Source: Posidonia oceanica
Lineage: Eukaryota > Streptophyta > Magnoliopsida > Alismatales > Posidoniaceae
Direction: 5' to 3'
Assembly (NCBI GenBank): GCA_037176725.1
Contig: JAZBRS010000074.1
Location: 67,088,001 to 67,152,000, forward strand
Length of the DNA stretch: 64,000 nucleotides
Position 1 is the stretch's first letter. The number at the start of each line of letters is the position of its first letter. The position numbers were made by a program, and so were the translations under genes. Positions 38,901 to 50,355 of this stretch are shown here, one piece after another. A model generated the notes under the pieces. It was given only the letters and a program-made list of their open reading frames with translations. It was not told the origin of the DNA and did no database searches.

Positions 38901-41900
38901 CCGTAACTTACCATCCAACCTTTGCAGTCGATGGGTCCAAAACCTATACTTTCCTGTCGATAAGTCCGTAACTTATCATCCTACCTTTGCGGTCGATAGG
39001 TCCGAAACCTATCCTATCCGGTCGATAAGTCCGTAACTTATCATCCAACCTTTGCGGTCGTTGGGTCTGAAACCTATCCTTCCTGGTCGATAAGTCTGAA
39101 ACTTATCATCCAACATTTGCTGTCGATCGGTCCAAAACCTATCCTTTCCGGTCGATAAGTCCGTAACATATCATCCAACCTTTGCGGCCAATAGGTTGGA
39201 AATCTATCCTTTCCGATCGATAAGTCCCTAACGTGTCATCCAACCTTTGCGGTCGTTGGGTCCGAAACCTATCCTTTCCGGTCGATAAGCCTGAAAATTA
39301 TCATCCAACCTTTGCGGTCGATGGGTCCCAAACCTATCCTTTCCGGTCGATAAGTTCGTAACTTATCATCCAACCTTTGCGGTCGAATGGTCCAAAACCT
39401 ATCCTTTCCGATCGATAAGTCCGTAACTTATCATCCAACCTTTGCTGTCGATGGGTCTGAAACCTATCCTTTCCGGTCGATAAGTCCGTAACTCATCATC
39501 CAACCTTTGCGGTCGACGGGTCCGAAACCTATCCTTTCCGGTCGATAAGTCCGAAACTTATCATCCAACCTTTGCAGTCGATGGGTCCCAAACCTATCCT
39601 TTCCGGTCGATAAGTCCGTAACTTATCATACGACCGTTGCGGTCGATGGGTCCGAAACCTATCCTTTCCAGTCGATAAGTCCGAAACTTATCATCCAACC
39701 TTTGCGGTCGATGGGTTCGAAACCTTTCCTTTCTTGTCGATAAGTCTGTAACTTATCATCCAACATTTGCGGTCGTCGGGTCCGAAACCTATCCTTTCCG
39801 GTCGATAAGTCCGTAATTTATCATCGAAGCTTTGCGGTCGATGGGTCCGAAACCTATACTTTCTGGTCGATATGTCCGAAACTTATCATCCAACCTTTGC
39901 GGTCGATAGGTTCGAAACCTATCCTTTCCGGTCGATAAGTCCGTAACTTATCATCCAACCTTTGCGGTCGATGGGTCAGAAACCTATCCATTCCTGTCGA
40001 TAAGTCTGTAACATATCATCCTACCTTTGCGGTCGATAGGTCCGAAACCTATCCTATCCGGTCGATAAGTCCGTAACTTATCATCCAACCTTTGCGGTCG
40101 TTGGGTCCGAAACCTATGCTTTCTGGTCGATAAGTCTGAAACTTATCATCCAACATTTGCGGTCGATTGGTCCAAAACCTAACCTTTCTGGTTGATAAAT
40201 CCGTAACATATCATCCAACCTTTGCGGCCGATAGGTCCGAAACCTATCCTTTCCGATCGATAAGTCCGTAACTTATCATCCAACCTTTGCGGTCGTTGGG
40301 TCCGAAACCTATCCTTTCCGGTCGATAAACCTGAAAATTATCATCCAACCATTGCAGTCGATGGGTCCCAAACCTATCCTTTCTGGTCGATAAGTCTGTA
40401 ACTTATCATCCAACCTTTGCGGTCGAAAGGTCCGAAACCTATCCTTTCCGATCGATAAGTCCGTTACTTATCATCCAACCTTTGCTGTCGTTGGGTCTGA
40501 AACCAATCCTTTCCGGTCGATAAGTCCGTAACTCATCATCCAACCTTTGCGGGCGATGGGTCTGAAACCTATCCTTTCCGGTCGATAAATCCGAAACTTA
40601 TCATCCAACCTTTGCGGTCGATGGGTCCCAAACCTATACTTTCCGGTCGATAAGTCCGTAACTTATCATCCGACCGTTGCGGTCGATGGGTCCGAAACCT
40701 ATCCTTTCCAGTCGATAAGTCCGAAACTTATCATCCAACCTTTGCGGTCGATGGATTCGAAACCTTTCCTTTCTAGTCGATAAGTCCGTAATTTATCACC
40801 GAATCCTTGTGGTCGATGGGTCCGAAACCTATCCTTTCCAGTCGATAAGTCCTTAACTTATCATCCAACCTTTGCTTTCGATGGGTCCGAAACCTATCCT
40901 TTCCAGTCGATAAGTCCGTAACTTATCAACCAACCTTAGCGGTTGATGGGTCCGAAACCTATCCTTTCCAGTCGATTATTACGAAACTTATCGTCCAACC
41001 TTTGCAGTCGATGGGTCCAAAACCTATCCTTTCCGGTCGATAAGTCCGTAACTTATCATCCAACCTTTGCGGTAGATGGGTCCGAAACCAATCCTTTCCA
41101 GTCGATAAGTCCGAAACTTATCATCCTACCCTTGCGGTCGATAGGTCCGAAACCTATCCTTTCCGGTTGATAAGTCCGTAAATTATCATCCAACCTTTGC
41201 GGTCGATGGGTCCGAAACCAATCCTTTCCAGTCGATAACTCCGAAACTTATCATCCAACCCTTGCGGTCGATAAGTCCGAAACCTATCCTTTCCGGTTGA
41301 TAAGTCCGTAACTTATCATCCAACCTTTGCGGTCGATAGGTTCGAAACCTATCCTTTCCGGTCGATAAGTCCGTAACTTATCATCCAACCTTTGCGGTCG
41401 ATGGGTTCGAAACCTATCCTTTCAAGTCGATAAGTCCGTAACTTATCATCCAACCTTCGCGGTCGATAGGTTCGAAACCTATCCTTTCCGGTCGATAAGT
41501 CCGTAACTTACCATCCAACCATTGCGGTCGATGGGTCCGAAACCTATCATTTCCTGTCGATAAGTCCGTAACTTGTCATCCTACCTTTGCGGTCGATAGG
41601 TCCGATACCTATACTTTTCGGTCGATAAATTCGTAACTTATCAACCAACCTTTGCGGTCGATGGGTCCGAAACCTTTCCTTTCCGGTCGATAAGTCCGTA
41701 ACTTATCATCCAACCTTTGCAGTCGATGGGTCCGAAAACTATCCGATCTGGTCGATAAGTCCGTAACTTATCATCCAACCTCTGCGGTCGATTAGTCCAA
41801 AACCTATCCTTTCCGGTCGATAAGTCCGTAACTTATCATGCGACCATTACGGTTGTTGGGTCCGAAACCAATCCTTTCCGGTCGATAAGTCCATAACTTA

Positions 41901-42891
41901 TCATCCAACCTTTGCGGTCGTTGGGTCCGAAACCTATCCTTTCCGGTCGATAAGTATGAAACTTATCATCCAACCCTTGCGGTCGAAGGGTCCAAAACCT
42001 ATCCATTGCGGTCGATAAGTCCGTAACTTATCATCCAACCTTTGCGGTTGATAGGTCCGAAACGTATCCTTTCCGATCGAGAAGTCCGTAACTTATCATC
42101 CAACCATAGGGGTCGATGGGTCCGAAACCTATCCTTTCCAATCGATAAGTCCGTAACTTATCATCCAACCATTGTGGTCGATGGGTCCGAAACATTTCCT
42201 TTCCGTTCGATAAGTCCGAAACTTATCATCCGACCTTTGCGGTCGATGGGTCCGAAACCTATCCTTTCCGGTCGATATGTCCGAAACTTATTATTCAACC
42301 TTTGCAGTTGATAGGTCCGAAACCTATCCTTTCCGGTCGATATGTCCGTAACTTATCAACCAACCTTTGCGGTCGTTGGGTCCGAAACCTATTCTTTCTG
42401 GTCGATAAGTCTGAAACTTATCATCCAACCTTTGCGGTCGATGGGTCCGAAACCTATCCTTACCTGTCGATAAGTCCAAAGGTCATCATCCAACCATTGC
42501 GGTTGATAGGTCCGAAACCTATCCTTTCCGGTCGATAAGTCCGTAACATATCATCCAACCTTTGCGGCCAATAGGTCCGAAATCTATCCTTTCCGATCGA
42601 TAAGTCCCTAACGTATCATCCAACCTTTGCGGTCGTTGGGTCCGAAACCTATCCTTTCCGGTCGATAAGTCCATAACTTATCATCCAACCTTTGCGGTCG
42701 TTGGGTCCGAAACCTATCCTTTCCGGTCGATAAGTATGAAACTTATCATCCAACCTTTGCGGTCGAAGGGTCCAAAACCAATCCATTCCGGTCGATAAGT
42801 CCGTAACTTATCATCCAACCTTTGCGGTCGATAGGTCCGAAACCTATCCTTTCCTGTCGATAAGTCCGTAACTTATCTTCCTACCTTTGCG

Positions 42892-44191
42892 GTCGATAGG
42901 TCCGAAACCTATCCTATCCGGTCGATAAGTCCGTAACATATCATCCAACCTTTGCGGTCGTTGGGTCCGAAACCTATCCTTTCTGGTCGATAAGTCTGAA
43001 ACTTATCATCCAACATTTGCGGTCGATCGGTCCAAAACCTATCCTTTCCGGTCGATAAGTCCGTAACATATCATCCAACCTTTGCGGCCAATAGGTCCGA
43101 AATCTATCCTTTCCGATCGATAAGTCCGTAACTTATCATCCAACCTTTGCGGTCGTTGGGTCCGAAACCTATCGTTTCCGGTCGATAAGCCTGAAAATTA
43201 TGATCCAACCTTTGCGGTCGATGGGTCCCAAACCTATCCTTTCCTGTCGATATGTCCGTAACTTATCATCCAACCTTTGCGGTCGAAAGGTCCGAAACCT
43301 ATCCTTTCCGATCGATAAGTCCGTAACTTATCATCCAACCTTTGCTGTCGATGGGTCTGAAACCTATCCATTCCGGTCGATAAGTCCGTAACTCATCATC
43401 CAACCTTTGCGGTCGATGGGTCCGAAACCTATCCTTTCCGGTCGATAAGTCCGAAACTTATCATCCTACCTTTGCGGTCGTTGGGTCCCAAACCTATCCG
43501 TTCCGGTCGATATGTCCGTAACTTATCATCCAACCTTTGCGGTCGATATGTCCGAAACCTATCCTATCCAGTCGATAAGTCCGTAACTTATCATCCAACC
43601 TTTGCGGTCGTTGGGTCCGAAACCTATCCTTTCTGGTCGATAAGTCTGAAACTTATCATCCAACATTTGCGGTCGATCGGTCCATAACCTATCCTTTCCG
43701 GTCGATAAGTCCGTAACATATCATCCAACTTTTGCGGCCAATAGGTCCGAAATCTATCCTTTCCGATCGATATGTCCGTAACTTATCATCCAACCTTTGC
43801 GGTCGTTGGGTCCGAAACCTATCCTTTCCGGCCGATAAGCCTGAAAATTATCATCCAACCTTTGCGGTCAATGGGTCCCAAACCTATCCTTTCATGTCGA
43901 TATGTCCGTAACTTATCATCCAACCTTTGCGGTCGAAAGGTCCGAAACCTATCCTTTCCGATCGATAAGTCCGTAACTTATCATCCAACCTTTGCTGTCG
44001 ATGGGTCTGAAACCTATCCATTCCGGTCGATAAGTCCGTAACTCATCATCCAACCTTTGCGGTCGATGGGTCCGAAACCTATCCTTTCCGGTCGATAAGT
44101 CCGAAACTTATCATCCTACCTTTGCGGTCGTTGGGTCCCAAACCTATCCTTTCCGGTCGATAAGTCCGTAACTTATCAGCCGACCGTTGCG
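42892..44191 (+). repeat. two tandem copies of the 650-bp sub-HOR (HOR copy 2)
   Basis: This is the copy-2 counterpart of 30,941-32,240, with the same two blocks. One small difference is tttcatgtcgatatg near 43,893 where copy 1 has tttcctgtcgatatg. Confidence 0.85.
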
Positions 44192-46724
44192 GTCGATGGG
44201 TCCGAAACCTATCCTTTCCAGTCGATATGTCCGAAACTTATCATCCAACCTTTGCGGTCGAGGGGTTCGAAACCTTTCCCTTCTAGTCGATAAGTCTGTA
44301 ACTTATCATCCAACCTTCGCGGTCGACGGGTCCGAAACCTATCCTTTCCGGTCGATAAGTCCATAATTTCTCATCGAAGCTTTGCGGTCGATGGGTCCGA
44401 AACCTATCCTTTTCGGTCGATATGTCCGAAACTTATCATCCAACCTTTGCGTTCGATAGGTTCGAAACCTATCCTTTCCGGTCGATACGTCCGTAACTTA
44501 TCATCCAACCATTGCGGTCGATGGGTCAAAAACCTATCCATTCCTGTCGATAAGTCTGTAACATATCATCCTATCTTTGCGGTCGATAGGTCCGAAACCT
44601 ATCCTATCCGGTCGATAAGTCCGTAACTTATCATCCAACCTTTGCGGTCGTTGGGTCCGAAACCTATGCTTTCTGGTCGATAAGTCTGAAACTTATCATC
44701 CAACATTTGCGGTCGATGGGTCCAAAACCTATCCTTCCTGGTTGATAAGTCCGTAACATATCATCCAACCTTTGCGGCCGATAGGTCCGAAACCTATCCT
44801 TTCCGATCGATAAGTACGTAACTTATCATCCAACCTTTGCAGTCGTTGGGTCCGAAACCTATCCTTTCCGGTCGATAAGCCTGAAAATTATCATCCAACC
44901 ATTGCGGTCGATTGGTCCCAAACCTATCCTTTCTGGTCGATAAGTCCGTAACTTATCATCCAACCTTTGCGGTCGAAAGGTCCGAAACCTATCCTTTCCG
45001 ATCGATAAGTCCGTAACTTATCATCCAACCTTTGCTGTCGATGGGTCTGAAACCAATCCTTTCCGGTCGATAAGTCCGTAACTCATCATCCAACCTTTGC
45101 GGTCGATGGGTCCGAAACCCATCCTTTCCGGTGGATAAATCCGAAACTTATCAACCTACCGTTGCGGTCGATGGGTCCCAAACCGATACTTTCCGGTCGA
45201 TAAGTCCGTAACTTATCATCCGACCGTTGCGGTCGATGGGTCCGAAACCTATCCGTTCCAGTCGATAAGTCCGAAACTTATCATCCAACCTTTGCGGTCG
45301 ATGGGTTCGAAACCTTTCCTTTCTAGTCGATAAGTCTGTAACTTATCATCCAACCTTTGCGGTCGACGGGTCCGAAACCTATCCTTTCCGGTCGATATGT
45401 CCGTAATTTATCACCGATTCTTTGTGGTCGATGGGTCCGAAACCTATCCTTTCCGGTCGATAAGTCCATAACTTATCATCCAACCTTTGCGGTCGATGGT
45501 TCCGAAACCTATCCTTTCCGGTCGATAAGTCCGAAACTTACCATCCAACCTTCGCGGTCGATGGGTCCCAAACCAATCCTTTCCGATCGATAAGTCCGTA
45601 ACATATCATCCGACCGTTGCGGTCGATGGGTCCGAAACCTATCCTTTCCAGCCGATAAGTCTGAAACTTATCATCCAATCTTTGCGGTCGATAGGTCCGA
45701 AACCTATCCTCTCCGGTCGATAAGTCCGAAACTTATCATCCAACCATTGCGGTCGATAGGTCCGAAACCTACCCTTTCCGATCGATATGTCCGAAACTTA
45801 TCATCCAACCTTTGCAGTCGATGGGTCCGAAAGCTATCCTTTCCGGTCGATAAGTCCGTAACTTTTCATACAACCTTTGCGGTCGATAGGTCCAAAACCT
45901 ATCCATTCCGGTCGATAAGTCCGTTACTTTTCATCCAACCTTGCGATCGATAGGTCCGAAACCTATCCATTCCGGTCGATAAGTCCGAAACTTATCATCC
46001 AACCTTTGCGGTCGATATGTCCGAAACCTATCCTTTCCGGTCGATAAGTCTGTAACTTATCATCCAACCTTTGCGGTCGATGGGTCCGAAACCTATCCTT
46101 TCCGGTCGATAAGTCCGTAACTTATCATCCAACCATTGCGGTCGATAGGACCGGAACCTATCCTATCCGGTCGATAAGACCATAACTTATCATCCAACCA
46201 TTGCGGTCATTGGGTCCGAAACCTATCCTTTCAGGTCGATATGTCCGAAACTTATCATCCAACCTTTGCGGTCGATAGGTCCGAAACCTATCCTTTCCGG
46301 TCGATAAGTCCGTAACTTATCATCCAACCTTTGCGGTCGATCGGTCCCAATCCTATCCTTTCCGGTCTATAAGTCCGTAACTTATCATCGAACCTTTGCG
46401 GTCGATGGGTCCGAAACCTATCCTTTCCGGTCGATAAGTCCGTAACGTATCAACCAACCTTAGCGGTTGATGGGTCCGAAACCTATCCTTTCCAGTCGAT
46501 TATTACGAAACTTAACGTCCAACCTTTGCAGTCGATGGGTCCAAAACCTATCCTTTCCGGTCGATAAGTCCGTAACTTATCATCCAACCTTTGCGGTGGA
46601 TGGGTCCGAAACCAATCCTTTCCAGTCGAAAAGTCCGAAACTTATCATCCTATCCTTGCGGTCGATAGGTCCGAAACCTATCCTTTCCGGTCGATAAGTC
46701 CGTAAATTATCATCCAACCTTTGC

Positions 46725-47634
46725 GGTCGATGGGTCCGAAACCAATCCTTTCCAGTCGATAAGTCCGAAACTTATCAACCAACCCTTGCGGTCGATAGCT
46801 CTGAAACCTATCCTTTCCGGTTGATAAGTCCGTAACTTATCATCCAACCTTTGCGGTCGATCGGTTCGAAATCCATCCGTTCCGGTCGATAAGTCCGTAA
46901 CTTATCATCCAACCTTTGCGGTCGATGGGTTCGAAACCTATCCTTTCTAGTCGATAAGTCCGTAACTTATCATCCAACCATTGCGGTCGACGGGTCCGAA
47001 ACCTATCCTTTCCGGTCGATAAGTCCGTAATTTATCATCCAACCTTTGCGGTCGATGGGTACGAAACCTATCCTTTCTAGTCGATAAGTCCGTAACTTAT
47101 CATCTAACCTTTGCGGTCGACGGGTCCGGAACCTATCCTTTCCGGTCGATAAGTCCGTAATTTATCATCCAACCTTTGCGGTCGAGGGGTCCGAAACCAA
47201 TCCTTTCCAGTCGATAAGTCCGAAACTTATCATCCAACCCTTGCGGTCGATAGGTCTGAAACCTATCCTTTCCGGTTGATAAGTCCGTAACTTATCATCC
47301 AACCTTTGCGGTCGATCGGTTCGAAATCCATCCTTTCCGGTCGATAAGTCCACAACTTATCATCCAACCTTTGCGGTCGATGGGTTCGAAACCTATCCTT
47401 TCTAGTCGATAAGTCCGAAACTTATCATCCAACCATTGCGGTCGACGGGTCCGAAACCTATCCTTTCCGGTCGATAAGTCCGTAATTTATCATCCAACCT
47501 TTGCGGTCGATGGGTTCGAAACCTATCCTTTCTAGTCGATAAGTCCGTAACTTATCATCTAACCTTTGCGGTCGACGGGTCCGGAACCTATCCTTTCCGA
47601 TCGATAAGTCCGTAATTTATCATCCAACCTTTGC
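46725..47634 (+). repeat. 455-bp (seven-unit) tandem duplication at the end of HOR copy 2
   Basis: 46,725-47,179 and 47,180-47,634 carry the same order of variants: ccaatcctttccag, aacccttgcgg, gatcggttcgaaatcc, tctagtcg, gacgggtccg with taatttatc, catctaacc, and gtccggaacc. Copy 1 has this block once and lacks one more unit beside it. Together these explain why copy 2 is 520 bp (eight units) longer. Confidence 0.88.
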
Positions 47635-47668
47635 AGTCGATGGGTCTGAAACCGATCCGTTCCGGTCG

Positions 47669-50355
47669 ACAAGTCCGTAACTCATCATCCAACCATTGCG
47701 GTCGATGGGTCCGAAACCTATCCTTTCTAGTCGATAAGTCCGTAACTTATCATCCAACCTTTGCGGTCGACGGGTCCGAAACCTATCCCTTCCGGTCGAT
47801 AAGTCCGTTACTTTTCATCCAACCAATGCGGTCGATAGGTCCGAAACCTATCCTTTCCGGTCGATAAGTCCGAAACTTATCATCAAACCTTTGCGGTCGA
47901 TAGGTCCGAAACCGATCCTTTCCGGTCGATAAGTCCGTAACTTATCATCCAACCTTTGCGGTCGATGGGTCCGAAACCTATCCTTTCCGGTAGATAAGTC
48001 AGTAACTTATCATCCAACCTTTGCGGTCGATGGGTCCGAAACCTATCCTTTCCGGTCGATAAGTCAGTAACTTATCATCCAACCTTTGCGGTCGATATGT
48101 CCGAAACCTATCCTATCCGGTCGATAAGTCCGTAACTTATCATCCAACCTTTGCGGTCGTTGGGTCCAAAACCTATCCTTTCTGGTCGATAAGTCTGAAA
48201 CTTATCATCCTACCTTTGCGGTCGGTAGGTCCGAAACTTATCCTTTCCAGTCGACAAGTCCGAAACTTATCATCCAACCATTGCGGTCGATGGGTCCGAA
48301 ACCAATCCTTTGCGGTCGATGGGTCCGAAACCAATCCTTTCCGGTCGATGGGTCCGAAACCTATCCTTTCCAGTCGAAAAGTCCGTAACTTATCATCCAA
48401 CCTTTGCGGTCGACGGGTCCGAAACCTAACCTTTCCAGTCGATAAGTCCGTAATTTATCATCCAGCCTTTGCGGTCGATGGGTCCGAAACATATCCGTTC
48501 CGGTCGATAAGTCCGTAACTTATCATCCAACCTTTGCGGTCGTTGGGTCTGAAACCTATCCTTTCCGGTAGATAAGTCCGTAACTCATCATCCAACCTTT
48601 GCGGTTGATGGGACCGAAACCTATCCTATCCGGTCGATAAGTCCGTAACTTATTATCCAACCTTTGCGGTCGTTGGGTTCGAAAACTATCCTTTCCGGTC
48701 GGTAAGTCCGTAACTTATCATCCATCCTTTGCGGTCGTTGGGTCCGAAACCTATCCTTTCCGGTCGATAAGCCTGAAAAGTATCATCCAACCTTTGCGGT
48801 CGATGGGTCCCAAACCTATCCTTTCCGGTCGATAAGTACGTAACTTAACATCCAACATTTGCGATCGAAAGGTCCGAAACCTATCCTTTCCGATCGATAA
48901 GTCCGTAACTTATCATCCAACCTTTGCGGTCGATGGGTCCGAAACCTATCCTTTCCGGTCGATAAGTCCGTAACTTATCATACTACCTTTGCGGTCGATA
49001 GGTCCAAACCCTATCCTTTCGGGTCGATAAGTCCGTTACTTTTCAACCAACCATTGCGGTCGATAGGTCCGAAACCTATCCTATCCGGTCGATAAGTCCG
49101 AAACTTATCATCAAACCTTTGCGGTCGATAGGTCCGAAACCGATCCTTTCCGGTCGATAAGTCCGTAACTTATCATCCAAACTTTGCGGTCGATGGGTCC
49201 GAAACCTATCCGTTCCTGTCGATAAGTCCGTAACTTATCATCCAACCTTTGCGGTCGATATGTCCGAAACCTATCCTATCCGGTCGATAAGTCCGTAACT
49301 TATCATCCAACCTTTGCGGTCGATGGGTTCGAAACCTATCCTTTCTAGTCGATAAGTCCGTAACTTATCATCCAACCTTTGCGGTCGACGGGTCCGAAAC
49401 CAATCCTTTCCGGTCGATAAGTCCGTATTTTATCATCCAACCTATGCAGTCGATGGGTCCGAAACCGATCCTTTCCGGTCAATAAGTCCGTAACTCATCA
49501 TCCAACCGTTGCGGTCGATGGGTCCGAAACCTATCCTTTCCGGTCGATAAGTCCGAAACTTATCGTCCTACCTTTGCGGTCGATGGGTCCCAAACCTATC
49601 CTTTCCGGTCGATAAGTCCGTAACTTATCATCCAACCTTTGCGGCCGATAGGTCCGAAACCTATCCTTTTCGGTCGATAAGTCCGAAACTTATCATCCAA
49701 CCTTTGCTGTCGATGGGTCCGAAACCTATCCTTTCCGGTCGATAACTCCGAAACTTATCATCCAACCTTTGCGGCCGATAGGTCCGAAACCTATCCTTTC
49801 CGGTCGATAAGTCCGAAACTTATCATCCAACCTTTGCGGTCGATGGGTCCGAAACCTATCCTTTCCGGTCGATAAGTCCGTAACTTATCATACAACCTTT
49901 GCGGTCGATAGGTCCAAACCCTATCCTTTCGGGTCGATAAGTCCGTTACTTTTCATCCAACCATTGCGGTCGATAGGTTCGAAACCTATCCTTTCCGGTC
50001 GATAAGTCCGAAACTTATCATCAAACCTTTGCGGTCGATAGGTCCGAAACCTATCCTTTCCGGTCGTTAAGTCCGTAACTTATCATCCAACCATTGCGGT
50101 CGATGGGTCCGAAACCTATCCTTTCCGGTCGATAAGTCCGTATCTTATCATCCAACCTTTGCGGTCAATATGTCCGAAATCTTTCCAATCCGGTCGATAA
50201 GTCCGTAACTTATCATCCAACCTTTGCGGTCATTGGGTCCGAAACCTATCCTTTCTGGTCGATATGTCTGAAACTTATCATCCTACCTACGCGGTCGGTA
50301 GGTCCGAAACCTATCCTCTCCAGTCGACAAGTCCGAAACTTATCATCCAACAATT
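47669..50355. repeat. large HOR, copy 3 (left 2.7 kb only)
   Basis: This stretch matches copy 2 at an offset of 12,471 bp, including the A-A-A-B unit and both members of the 2,073-bp pair. It has more differences than copy 1 against copy 2. One unit near 49,640-49,700 is replaced by a different variant (gcggccgatagg) while the offset stays the same on both sides. Collinearity ends just after catccaacaattgcg near 50,355. Confidence 0.82.
48285..48371 (+). repeat. A-A-A-B unit in HOR copy 3
   Basis: This is the same three-A arrangement, 12,471 bp after the one in copy 2. It has minor substitutions nearby. Confidence 0.92.

Larger units (their letters stand above)
35198..47668. repeat. large HOR, copy 2 (12,471 bp)
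   Basis: Copy 2 is collinear with copy 1 at a constant offset of 11,951 bp as far as about 46,697. From there it holds one further 65-bp unit and a duplicated seven-unit (455-bp) block, giving 12,471 bp to the start of copy 3. Differences from copy 1 are scattered single bases, for example tatgcttt against tatccttt near 35,770, ttcccgtcg against ttccggtcg near 38,760, and aaccgatac against aacctatac near 45,183. Such high identity marks it as the most recent large duplication in the window, or a place to test the assembly. Confidence 0.93.

Noticed and set aside
35198..47668. Treating the second 12-kb copy as a certain assembly error
   Set aside because: The two copies differ by about 20 scattered bases, a 455-bp duplication and one extra unit, and have distinct junctions. 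Real duplication is therefore the simpler reading, but spanning reads are needed to be sure.
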